From Dysidea avara (Eukaryota; Porifera; Demospongiae; Dictyoceratida; Dysideidae), in assembly GCF_963678975.1 (NCBI RefSeq), contig NC_089274.1, positions 20,979,133-21,043,132 on the forward strand: a DNA stretch of 64,000 nt, in the 5' to 3' direction. This document shows positions 15,701 through 27,948 of the stretch, piece after piece (position 1 is the first letter of the stretch; each line of letters starts with the position of its first letter). Position numbers and translations under genes: made by a program. Below the pieces are notes generated by a model that saw only the letters and a program-made list of their open reading frames with translations, ran no database searches and was not told the origin of the DNA.

Positions 15701-16885
15701 ATATAGCTACGCCCTCATAATAAGAGCCACTCCCCCACAATCAGTACATCTCTATAAGAGCCACACCTACCCTAGGAGATCTCCTGATACCAAGGTAACG
15801 TTGAGGTTGAATGATGACAGTCCATCGGTCCAACATGGACAATTGAGAGTGCTCAACATCTGACAAGATGTCCCCAATATCTTCATTCTCATAACCCTTA
15901 CCCCAACCCAACACTCTAGCTAGGTCATTGCCTGTCCCTAGAGGGAGTATGGCAACACGAGGGGGTAAGGGTAGGGATAATTCGTCCAACACAGCCAGTA
16001 CCCATCCAACAGTGCCATCACCCCCGCACACCAGTACACGCCATGTTACCCCTGGTAACATGCTGCACATTTGTAAGGCTTGAGCAGGAGGCACTTCATT
16101 AATGTCAACAACCTGAATAATGAAGCAATGGTTACCATGACAGTGTGATAACAACTAACCTGCACTGGGTTGAGAAGATTTCTGAATTTCCTCAAAATTC
16201 TTGCACCATCTTTCCCGCCACTTTTACAGTTAGCCAATACCAGCAGTGGGCTCCAATTAGGAATACCAACTGCTGGCTTTAGTTCATTGACACCCAACCG
16301 ACGCCTTCCTCTCCAACCAACCAGCTTCAAGGTGACACAGTTTGGAGGGATAATTAAAGTCTGATATGGCCCAAGACTACACTCTTCCACAGTCAATCGA
16401 TATTGTACTAGACACTTCTCATGAACAGTACGATGACACCATGCACACTTGTAGTCCGCCAGTCCTGGCTCATTACCACACTCAGTGTAACACTTAGAAC
16501 AGCTGCTGGCTAATGGCAGATTACCCCTGACCCAATGATGGGAACAAGAGCGACTGACAATTGCCGCCGGTTTACAAGTCTGATGCTTATCAGCACTATT
16601 AACACAATTGTCTTGGCTGCAAACACACAGTCCACAAGTGTCACAGTAGCTCCCTGATAGCACAGGCTCCATGCAGCTGTTACAATATGTCGGCTTGTCT
16701 AAGAAGTCAGTGTGGTACCAGCGGTGCAGCCGTTTGGTAGCCCAGCCTCGGAACAAGGCCGCCCTTGGTCGGCGACGCAAGAACCGCACAATGATCCAAC
16801 ACAGTATTAACACCATCACACATACAAAGGTCACTTGATAAAGGTCACCTCGCCACACCAACACTGCAGCAATCACCTCCATCAT
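12737..16885 (-). CDS. Diacylglycerol kinase epsilon type
   Basis: It phosphorylates diacylglycerol to phosphatidic acid at membranes. Seven exons join in phase: 16885-16160, 16112-15771, 14591-14478, 14218-14147, 14095-13968, 13668-13557 and 12853-12737, giving 536 residues (vertebrate DGKE about 567). The order matches DGKE. An N-terminal hydrophobic segment (about residues 15-38, [18 protein letters not shown]) comes first. Two C1 domains follow; the second is read from HHWVRGNLP through [14 protein letters not shown]. The catalytic region has the nucleotide-binding [14 protein letters not shown] and [16 protein letters not shown]. The accessory half has [36 protein letters not shown] and IQVDGEPW. 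The final codons SCLLKKVS end 115 bp from the stop of cytohesin A, so the two 3' untranslated regions may overlap. The start is the double ATG at 16885. Confidence 0.95.
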
Positions 16886-19800
16886 ACTGTAATAGTAGTA
16901 GTACCTACAAGATGATCAGGGGTAGTGGCATACACTACACAAAACAAAACTATGAAGGGACAAACAGCTGAATGTGAGCTGAGGGTTTTTAGATAGTGAC
17001 CTCAGAAACTGTCCTTTTTAGAGAGGTCAGTGTCCTTTATACAATTGGCCCCCAAGGACCCCCTGTACATGTAATGTACACATTAAAATGACCTCCCTAT
17101 GAATGAATAATACAACTTGTGAATAATGCTATTAATGATGTTTGTATAAAATGATATACATAAGCAATGATCTCAGGATGTTCCATGTTCCATGGAACAC
17201 TGCAGGAATTGTTTAGAAGTGTTATTTGAATACCATCTGACTACGGGGACTACACAAACACTTCCCTTCTCTTGTAGTACAGCTAGCCAACCATCAAATG
17301 ATGTTGACATCAATAAAGCTTCTGTGGACTTGATCGTACACCATAACAAATAAGAATTGGTAACTAAATACAATTGGTAACTAAACATGACAGTACAGTA
17401 TTAGAGACCAAAACTTGGAAAGTCAAAACATCAAGAGGACAGAAATTTGGCAATTTTACCATGTAGTTCATATGGATCAATAAAGTCCTACAGTTTGCAA
17501 TACTTTAGCTACTGCAAAGGAGACAGTACTCTGTAGAAGCAAGAGTTAATGTTAACTAGCCATGTGTGTTCACAGTAGTATGCCATGCCATTTTCTAGCT
17601 TTTCCCACACAGAAAATACACAATATTTTGTATCATCTCGCTGCAATTCTGAATAGTACTGAACTACTGGGTGCATCACCAAATAAGGCCACAACACCTA
17701 CAGTAGAGGTAGCCGGTCACAAAGATGACTACAAAGAGGTAACAACATCTACACACAAACCACTCGTGGGGGAAACAACATCCTAATAAGACAGTCCAGC
17801 GGATAAACTGATCAGGGTAGCACAATACTGGAGTTTTTTGGTTACAAATATAGGATCAAGAATTTCTATGTACTCTATACACTGACGTTATATATTTCCT
17901 TTGAAATGGATATTCGAATAATAGAATATTCGTTTGAGCCCTAAACTGTAATATTGAATAGATGAAAAAATAATTTGGTGAATTTCTGCATGGTACAGGA
18001 TTGCAATATAGGAGCTTATTTGCGTGCCGATGGTGCTTATAAGCTCCTGATAATATACATCCTATATTATCTATGATTGCAAGAAGCAAGGATGGTATGA
18101 TAGCACTTACATGGTCCTGGAACCACAAAGGGGACACACAGAGGTGAAGCCATATAGAGTTAACAACATTACAGTAACATGATATATTTGCTATTGATTG
18201 CCATCTATGGTATTGTATTGACAGGCGAGCACTCACACATGACAAACATGATAATCAAACCATTGAGTATAGAGTACACTGAACACTTGAGAGGTAATTA
18301 CTCAACTAATTGTTGCTATTATACAGGTGGTATGTGTTAAGGTATGGTCACTATGGGGACATGATTATGGTAACTACACATAATAAAAGTTACCCTTACA
18401 AAACCTACTCAATGTTGTTATTTGGTAATGGGCAGAAGTCATGTACCACCCTGTATGTATCAACATAATTATTGCTAAGTTTATTAGTATTGCCAGTAGA
18501 AAATTTTGAATATTGCATCACAACATGATAAATTATCACAACAATATAAATCGGCATGAAGCCATGGTGACAATTTTAGTACTCCTTTTTGAAATGTAGC
18601 AGTACAACACCCGACCTACTGGAAGTCTCTATTAAAGAAAATAAGTTTTGTAGTACTGTCTTAAATATCATTTCCAGTAAACTTTCTGTATAAGTGTTTC
18701 ACCATCATGTATCACAATATTAAAAAAAAAAATTAAACGTGATATAGAAATTCATCATGATAATCGATAATATTGATATATTACTCATCACTAAAGTACT
18801 AAAGTTTACAGTAGCTCAGATTATGGCAGCTAATTCATTGGTTTCAAAACATGCAAACTGTAGGAAAAGAATGTTCAAGAGAACTGTTACAGAAAATGAG
18901 CTCATGACAAAGTGACTATTGTACGGTCATGATTTACATTTCAACCTGAAAACCTACACCACAGGTAACTATGATAATGGGAAGTGACACATGACAACAG
19001 GAAATGTGTATCATCTAAATCCTCCTGTAGAACAACCTATCGAAAAGCTATGATGCAGCATTTCCGAATTTCCATTTTCTTAGTATAGCTAATGATGTCA
19101 TTAATTAAACATAATACATGCCTAACAACATTGCTAGCAACTGAACTAACTCGAGTACTAAGCGTTTCTTACTGAACTACAAAGTGTGCTTCATGCATTT
19201 ATACAAACAGCAAGGAATTTCTCACTAATACAGCTGTTCTGGGGTTCGCATGTGCTTCTATTGTAGCAGCAGAGCAAAAAGGTATAGGTGTGCTAGCACA
19301 GTTGAACATACAACTGTTTTGGTGCATTAAATTTACATGCAGTGCAAGACCTATTTCCCTATAAAAGGTTCATGGTGTTACAGTGAAGTAAGCCCCACCC
19401 TCTGAGCTAACAGTACAATCAGAGCATAGGGGCTCTAGGTTCTACTATTGTATATGCTAAATGTGTTTCCTGCCCACTGTCCACATCTGTTTACTACCAA
19501 CTCTAAAACACAAAAATTATATTCTCTATGAAAAAATAATCAACATGTTAACAAGTGTCAAGGATTGTTATTCCCACAGCAATACTTGCATAATGAAAGT
19601 ACAAGCTAAAGCTTCTATGCAGTTTATGTCAAATCATTAAGATGGAATGAATTGCCTGCTTCCCTTCTCACCCAAACAGGAAATTTATTTGAAGTGGCCA
19701 TACCTTCGAGAGTAAAGATTTTAAATGGACAAATTTTATAAAATCACAAAACACTGGTAACACAAATAGTTGTATAATCACAAGGGACAGTTGTTTTCCC

Positions 19801-20646
19801 AACACATCAACTTCTCTCCATCATTTCCGACAAAGCTCAGGCACAGTAATGCCTGCATAGTAAAAGCAAGTGCACACACTACGCATCAGTTTGATGATCA
19901 TCTGGCTTTATTCTCGATGACTTTTGGTAGAGATGTCACAAATTGATGCTCTCTTTGCATTACCACATTTTACAGGTGGTATAAATTGTACTAAGAATCA
20001 CATGCACACAATATCCTGGAAATACCTGTGGTAAACTACTACACAAAACACTCTATATAATTCAGTGATGTAGCAAATAGTGTAAGGTTGTTGTTACATA
20101 TCTCGGTGGTGTTACATAGTACAGTAAACGGCATTAGATAATATAGGTGTTTTAGATTATTAGTGTGTTCTGCATACTGGACACTATGATCTCATGCCAC
20201 CTTAATTTGTGATAAATATTACATACCAATAAAAGACAACACACACGCACACACAAACAGTAACTCACAACAAATCAATCATGTGACAGGCTGGTACGCG
20301 TTTCACTGTAGCCAGCAGTCAATTTTTCTAATAGCAACATAAAAAGCATCTTCTCAAGGGACTATCTGGTTATAAGACACACTCCTTGGTTATACCTCGG
20401 GTTATACTGGGTCATGTACATATAAAATTGTAAGACGGAAGTCGTTTGCATAAAAATCAGTACTAGAATATAGTACTACACACAGCCACCTACTAACATA
20501 CATCAATTATTTACCAGTTTACTTGTGTTCACATTCTGTCTCTATGGTCTCGCCACTTCGATGCATCAGCAGATCTGTATAAGCGCGTATTAAATAATTA
20601 TTTTACCCGAAGGTCACGTGACACATTTCACCTTCCTGCGATTGTC
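16886..20646. other. Spacer between the DGK-epsilon and SNX8-like gene starts
   Basis: This 3.8 kb separates two divergently transcribed genes and must hold both promoters. I see no convincing coding exon. It contains a hairpin at 18010-18048 (AGGAGCTTAT / ATAAGCTCCT), A/T runs and CA tracts near 20240. Short open frames at 17509-17786 and 17856-18245 lack recognisable similarity. Confidence 0.45.
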
Positions 20647-23121
20647 ATGTCGCTCACAGTTGGTAAGCTAGTTGTAATGGCGTGTACTAGGTAACAAATG
20701 GGTTCCTGCAGGCCGTATCCCATCATATTATCGGGACGTACATTCTAAATTGAGTGGTAGTGAGGGCGGGCGTATAAGCAGACAGGCGTGGCAGTCGTTA
20801 GCTGATACAGCTTCCCTACCTTCAGCAGTGCTAGACCAGGTTAGGGTAGTGTACTGCAGTGTGTACTGTGTAGTCTAATAGTTGTATGTAGATTTGGCGC
20901 CAATGTAACCGCGGACAAGACTCGCTTGGCCAAGACGGGTTGTTTAAGTCACTGGCGCTTATTGCGGTGGCACAATTAGGAAAACCCGTGGAGGACTGGG
21001 CGCTTGATGCATATGCAGAAAAGGGTAGGTGGGGCTGCGAGTATCACGTGCTGTACTGCACATACGCACAGACCTACCAATACCAAAGCTGGCACCTCTC
21101 AAGGAACCAGAAAAGGAAGTGGTTGTGAAGCCATCAGATGTTTCACCCACAACTTTTGGTTACACCTACTCTGACCTGCAGAAGATGGACAGCATCACAG
21201 TACAGATTGTGCCAGAGAAGAAAGGAATGGTGTTCAAATATCAGGAATATCTTGTTGAGAGTAAAGTGAGGGTACAGACCTAGCTAGTTACGTTGATAGT
21301 GACAGGCTAATGTGTGTAGGTATTAAAGGTTAGGGTAGTGAGGAGGTTTAGAGACTTTGCTGCATTCCACGAGTGTCTGCAGTGTCGATATCCATTCCGC
21401 CTTATACCTCGACTGCCGCCTAAGAAGATTGCAGGTTAGTTATCTTATTTCTGAAATATTTTTCATAACGTTATATAGCATCTCCATCATTTATTGAACA
21501 ACGCCGCAAGGCTTTGCGTCGGTTTTTGTTATTAATCAGACGTCATCCAGTTTTGAGAGATGATGAAATAGTTCGCTACTTTTTCTCCTTCACGGGAGCT
21601 GAGGTGGCACAACACATTAAGGAGAGGTACAAGGCTGTTTTGGATGAAGCTTCAACCAGTGAATATGCTCGGACAGCCAGGGTAGGTGTTTATCTGATAG
21701 TGTGTCTTATAACTGGATGTGTTATAGGAACATGTCAACAAGGATATGGTTACTAGGGCAGACAAGGCAAAATCACAAATATCTATTATGCTTCAAACTA
21801 TTGACAAACTATTGGGTGTGGCTCACCAGATGGAAGGCCATACTGATGGTGAGCATTAGTTGTAATTGTGGGCGTGGGTGAATTGTAGTTTTATAGCACT
21901 ATCAAAGAACATGAAGGTTTATGAGAAAGAACTGAGTAATATTGGTGGTGGGGGCAGTGCTCAGGACACTTCAGGACAGTTGTCACTATGGAATATTGGA
22001 GGTGGTGACTTGTGGAGCACAGTTAAGAAGGGTACCAGAGATCTGGCTCCAAAATTTTCTGATGTTGGGGAAAAGGCCACAGAGATGGTACTATTAGTTT
22101 AGTACAGGGTTCTGCCTCCAGTGTGGGCATAACTCTGGTTAGTATGTTGTGTGTCATAATTACCCCCTGCCTTGTCACAGTACAAGAAAGAGGTAGCAGT
22201 GACAGAAAAACTGGCATACTTTTACGACTTGTTATTGGCTTATCAAGATTTGTGTGAGCGTCGTGAGAAGAGCCACTCTAAGCACCACAAAGCTCTTACT
22301 AAAGCACAAACTGCTTTTAAAGAGAAAGATCGAATCACCAGTCAAGGACAGAGGCTGGTATGTGCTGGGATAATGTGTGTACAATGTGTGTACAATGTAT
22401 AATAAGTATAGCACACAGTGTAATATTGGGTGTCTTGAGACCACAATCAGTAGTGTCCTGATTTTCTCACATACAAAGGGATAGTTTGATTACAGCAACT
22501 AAATGTCTGGTTCATGTAGGGGTCCACAAGCAAGTGTCCACATTAACAGATTCTACATTACTACTTGTATAAGTGTGTAGCATATGTGTGGGTACACTAC
22601 TTTTATAATACACACACCACACACACATTACAACCCCTACATTATCACATGCTTAATGTTATTTAGTCACCAGAAGACACTGATAGAATAGAGCGGGTGA
22701 GTCACTTACCACACATGTCAATTGATGTGCACACCATTAATGTGTATAGAGAGATGACGAATTAGTTAGAGCTGAAGGCAAAAATTTTTTTGCAATCTTC
22801 TGTCTCCACTTGGAGTCCCAACTCGTACAAGCTAACCTTCAGTTGTTACTAGACGTCCTTCATGATATGGTCACCACACAGGTGGTCAGACATGAGCAAG
22901 TGAGGGAGTAACGGTAGGTGGGCATTAATTGATGTCTTTTACAGCTCCACAAAGCATGGAAAGAGCTGTTACCATTTGTCAGCAGGAGCAGCACCAGTGG
23001 TGTTAACGTAGCTAGTAGCCTCACCAGTAGTGGTAGTCCTGTACTAGCTGCTAAACATGATGGTTCAACAGCATCATCTCCACCAAAATCACAAGGATTT
23101 GGTGATTACTCTCCATGGTAA
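20647..23121 (+). CDS. SNX8-like sorting nexin, EH-like region + PX + BAR
   Basis: SNX8/Mvp1 proteins bind phosphoinositides and shape endosomal tubules. Twelve exons join in phase: 20647-20662, 20712-20839, 20892-21024, 21072-21265, 21320-21434, 21479-21681, 21728-21848, 21897-22087, 22181-22357, 22667-22696, 22750-22899 and 22945-23121, giving 544 residues. Residues about 5-85 look like an EH domain (YYRDVHSKL, GRISRQAWQSL, LPSAVLDQIW, LIAVAQLGKPV). The PX domain begins DSITVQIVPEKKGMVFKYQE, with the RRFRDFAAFHECL and YPFRLIPRLPPKK basic motifs. The rest is helical and matches the SNX8 BAR domain (YDLLLAYQDLCERREK). The end is a Ser-rich tail, GDYSPW. Human SNX8 is shorter and, as I recall, has no annotated EH domain. 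Confidence 0.9.
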
Positions 23122-23280
23122 CTGGATTAATTATTGTCATAAATATTAATTATCACAAATTCACATTCAATTGATACTTGTTCAGTTATAAAAATGTGGT
23201 GGTGTTTTATAAAATTGTTTGTGTTTACCGTTACTGCCTGTGCAATAAAAAAAAACAAGTCATATTTGGACCAGACATTG

Positions 23281-25773
23281 TTATAGTACAACGGTTTGTG
23301 AGGATTTAGATGACTGGGACACAGCCTGTCTCCTTTGTTGTAACATTTCAAAGAATGGGTCCCTGTGGATACTAGCTTTTATCTTCTTCATCCAGACTGT
23401 TTTCTCATTCTCATTGTTTGCCTGTATCCGGTATACTTCATGGTTACCTGCAGGAGTGGGTGGGGCTTAATTGCAGCACACAAGATGACTGCAGTTGTAC
23501 CTGTTACTACAGCATTGTTGGCATCCTTCACTTTACATGCCTTAATAGTCCCTAGGGCACTTCCCATCAGGTCCTGGAATATCTCAAACATGAACTATAG
23601 GGGAGATCACATGACACCATGCAATCATTATTTCAAAGCAGGACTTACCGGTTTCTTTGCATCATTGCCATCCCTGATTTGCAGGTTTTCTAGAGGGATA
23701 ATCCCTTTGGGTCCTTTGTCCTAAAAACATCTCATACAATTATTCTATATTATGATGCTTGTCGTAGTCATACCTGTGGAGACTTGAAGTAATATAGACA
23801 ATTGTCAGTGAGGATAAACCAGCGTTTCTTCCAGTTCTTGTGTTTACCCCCTTCCTTCACTAACCAGCCTTGGTGATCTGGACTGAAGAAGGTTTCTGCT
23901 AGGTCACTTCCATCCTCTGGTCTTGGTAAGGGATCCTTCTTAATACTATCATAATAATTCTACAGGTGTGTGTACATGTGATCAATATGGCAATGGTATT
24001 GTGCTCCAAACCGTTAATAGCTCATGTGGCAGGTCTTGTCCATTATCCAAGCCTTTGTTCATCATGATAAACTTCTCCACACTAGGCTGTATATGAGGGA
24101 CAGTGGAATATACGAGGTAAATTTACACTCTCAGGGTTCTGCTCACACTGGATGGCAGTAGTTCAGCAAATCAGTGTGCCAAGTAATGTGACAAATGTCC
24201 TTCAATTTTACCAAACATTTAGTCCCATCAGTTTATAATGGCCAGTACTCACAATTTTTTACCAGCATTGTTGCCACAGAATATCTATGTCTGAACTGTT
24301 TACAATTCGCATGCCCATGCCTTTTGTCTAATTGCGACTACCACTCTGTGAGCAGAACCCTGACCCTGTAAGATGCATACCTTATCCTTGACATTGGGAT
24401 TGTGTAGCCCAGTATTGAGCATTATGATGGAAAATGACAACACGTAGCAGGTATCTATGGTAACCACATCATGACATGTCACACAACATCACAAACACTA
24501 ACCTGTACAACTGAAGATGTGAGGGTTGCAGGAACAGTAGCGTGTGGCAAATGTCTCAATCATACGGTCAATTTGCTGTGACTCGCCTGGTAAGACGAAA
24601 CTCTTAAGAAACAATCTCAGTGCATTCACCAAGTCCATTGACTTGAATTGGTGTAGTTGTACAAAACATTTTAATACTGACTGGTTGAAATCTTTTCTGT
24701 AATGATAAATGTCAGTGTTACACAGTACAACATTAGGGATGTCACGCCCTTACACTGATCCTAAATACTCTCCAATGGCGACCTTATTTAGAATCTCTGC
24801 ACCCTCAAACAGGAAGACTGCTACGTCTTCAGCGGTCTTATTTAATAATCCATGTTCTATAAGGTATTTGATGCCCTACAAATGATTAATAACTACATCA
24901 CTGACTGAATATGTTATAAAATATATGAAACATTTTAACCACCCAGGCACAAATAGTATGACAATTATGATGAGTGAATAACTCTTGTTGCTACAATATA
25001 AACTACACACACAAGTTACCTCTGATGGGTGCTTGCTGAAACGCATCCTTCCTGTTCTCCATAGCTCTTTAGTGGGGATTTCCCTGCAGCACAGACACAC
25101 AATATTACCAACCCTAGACTATCAGCGACATAGCCACATCAGTTCTAGAAGTAATTATCAGAGATTTTGTCGGTCATGTTTGAAAGACTGAAAAAATTTT
25201 TGCAGGTTATTCATTGCTCTCCATTGAAAACTGGCCACATGCTGAAATTGGTTGTAAAATAATCAATGGCCAATTATTAGCATTACAGGGACAGTAGACA
25301 GATAAATGAGGTGATCGTGTAGCTACTAACTATTCTATGATTATCACAGGAGTGTGGTGTGGGTAGGGAAGCCCTCCTACACTGGCCAGCTACACATTCC
25401 ATTGCCAACACCATTAGTGCATAGCTCGTGTATATTGCTTACTTCTCCGCGTGTTGGATCAACTGCTCATATTCTTGTTGCCTGTTAGAATCTTCTCCCA
25501 TTTTTCTTATCTGGCTCTTCAGCTCCTATACAATACACGTCATGAGGCGGTAGTGTGTTAAGCTGTAAACTTGGCTGTACACCTTACTTCAATTTCCTTC
25601 TCTATTCGCTCCCTGAACTGACTGATTTGCTGAAGATCGCGTTGTTCCGCTGCCGTAATCGACGAGACGGACATACTCGGAGTCACTGACGGCCACGCGT
25701 GAAGCGTGTTTAACTCTTCCGTACTAGAAGACTTGCCGAACAATCCGGTAGGTAGCGGCAGCACTTCAGTCAT
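23281..25773 (-). CDS. Cytohesin B, ARF guanine-nucleotide exchange factor
   Basis: This is a second cytohesin. Eleven exons join in phase: 25773-25588, 25525-25443, 25083-25020, 24875-24754, 24696-24503, 24454-24381, 24086-24012, 23959-23774, 23720-23649, 23594-23501 and 23447-23281, giving 438 residues. The N-terminus is a Ser/Thr-rich leader ([16 protein letters not shown]) before the coiled coil. Sec7 has [10 protein letters not shown], the Glu finger in [13 protein letters not shown], and [22 protein letters not shown] has [20 protein letters not shown] (two glycines) and [10 protein letters not shown]. It is closer to vertebrate cytohesins than copy A. The loop after IGEYLG reads SVKDFN where the family has ER-EFN. 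Several exon borders match copy A exactly, for example the 74- and 75-base exons, so the genes are old duplicates. The donor at 24011 is GTTTGG, a weak but phase-consistent site. Start is the ATG of [10 protein letters not shown]. Confidence 0.94.
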
Positions 25774-26108
25774 GACGATTATCACCTCACCACTATACAG
25801 CTAACTCACTAAGCTGATGCTATCTCACGAACTGTTTGTATACAAAATGACGCGGTATATAATTCACCGATTTCTTACGTAATTCTTAGAATAAATTACC
25901 ACTACGAATATTAGTCTATGACGTATTAAATTACTATAGAAAAATGTGGGGGTGTGTGTGGCTAGCAGTATAGCAGTTCCTGTGGCTTTAGACTTTATTC
26001 ATCAGCTAATTTCAATCTACCTAACTGATGTAGCTAGCTATAAGCTTTGCTTTTGTGTGAGTGCATAAGTTTAGTTTTAATTTATTTTATTTTTTTGGTT
26101 TTGTGTGT

Positions 26109-26481
<373 letters not shown>

Positions 26482-26510
26482 CACAGAGAGAGAAAGCAGA
26501 GGGAGAGAGA

Positions 26511-26565
26511 GGGGCAGCATAGCCAAGTGGCTGGTAAACGAAAGATTCCAGGTTCAATGCCTAAT
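26511..26565 (+). repeat. tRNA-like sequence, probable SINE head
   Basis: GGGGCAGCATAGCCAAGTGG contains an A-box-like TAGCCAAGTGG, and about 20 bases later GGTTCAATGCC resembles a B box. The two are too close, and the arms pair too poorly, for a working tRNA. A tRNA-derived SINE fragment next to the microsatellite is more likely. Confidence 0.4.
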
Positions 26566-27692
26566 TTGCTGTGAAAACTTCAACAATGGATTTATTTAAG
26601 GTTATGCACTGCATGCACAGCGGATAGTTATTGAAAGAGTTTTGTAGTGTTAACTTTAAGTGTTTGACTACTGTATAGCTGCATGGTAAAGCATTTCATG
26701 ATGACAGCAGGAAGGAATATTTGGTAAACATCTTTCAGAACATTGCCGCTAGAAGAAAGAACAAAGAGGATGGGAGGGGTGTAGCATGTTCAGAGGATTC
26801 TGAAAAATCGATATAGTAGTTCTGGTCACTACTATACTATTGAAAATTTAAGGATTGTGACTATAGTAGTAACTTACATGCTTTACTGAGCTACACAGAT
26901 GTAGTTGATTGCTAATAACTCTTCACCTATAATAGTGAAATCTGTTAATCAGGACACTTGAAAATAAGGATACTTGTATAATCTGGACAATTGGTAATGG
27001 GTCCCAAAATATCCCTTTGCATGCATGTAAACTGCTCAGAGCCGGCACCTTGATAGTCATATTGGTTGTTCCAAAGGTGTCCTTAATACACGTAGACGTT
27101 TCACTATATATCAGAAACTATGTTGTTATAGTAGGGCTAAAACAAACCATTCAAATAGTTTGTTATTCAGATTCGATATATTTTGTCTTTTTTTATTTTT
27201 AAAGAATGGGGCTTGTAGTGGTTGTATTAACAGATCAGCACAAACGAAGCAGTTTTATTTCCTATGAAAGCATAATTGTGAATCAAATATATACATTTAG
27301 ACTATTCAAATATTCATTCTTTTAAAACTATTCATTTCATTGGCATTTAGACATTGGCATTTAGAATTCGTTAGCCCTAGTTGTTAGTGTACCAGAAAGC
27401 TGTTGATATTCATTATTGTGTTTAAGAATCATTGTGGACAGTCCAAGAACATAATTATTTGCATGTCCCACACAGTGCATGGTCGCAATTTTTCCAGTTT
27501 TGTACCAAACAAATGACTCAAGTGATTATTGTTCTGGCTGTTAGAATTTACCCCCAAAATTTCAAGTAAAGATGTAAGTGCATGACACTTAGCTACAAAC
27601 TGAATTGCATGGCTCAAGATACAGGAATGAAAAAAAAACACTCCCTCAAAACTTTTCCCATACTGGGCTATAGCCACAAGTGTATAGAAGAG
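26566..27692. other. Spacer with dispersed-repeat fragments
   Basis: No gene is recognised. The part at 26940-27050 contains TCAGGACACTTG and GTCCCAAAATATCCC. These belong to a dispersed family built around AATGTGGACACTTGAGGACA that also appears near 22520, 43705-43830, 44515, 47400-47520 and 57960-58440. Confidence 0.4.
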
Positions 27693-27948
27693 CAGGGGCA
27701 GATCCAGGGAGGGTTCCCCTTTTGGAAGAGCCTCAATAATTCAAGATACTCTAATAGAGCAGTCACAGTATTCAGAGAAGCAGTGTAGCAAGCTACGTAT
27801 GTAGTTATTAATAAAGAGATACAGTTGGTGGAGGGCAGCTATTGTCAGCAGGTAGTTTTCTTTTTTTTTTGTCTTTGGTTTACAGTTAGGACTGAAATTG
27901 CAATTCCAAAGTGGAACCCCCCCTTTTATAAGTCTGGATCTGCTCCTG
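27693..27948. mobile_element. hAT-type MITE, degraded flanks
   Basis: The ends are inverted: CAGGGGCAGATCCAG on the left and CTGGATCTGCTCCTG on the right, close to the MITE at 5338. Internally it has TACTCTAATAGAGCAGTCA, the motif in reverse orientation. The flanking eight bases (tagaagag and aagagaag) do not match exactly, so this copy looks older or the ends are off by a base. Confidence 0.65.

Noticed and set aside
17509-18245. Short frames between the DGK-epsilon and SNX8-like genes
   Set aside because: No domain, signal peptide or splice pattern supports them.
26511-26565. Functional tRNA gene
   Set aside because: The A and B boxes are too close and no cloverleaf forms.
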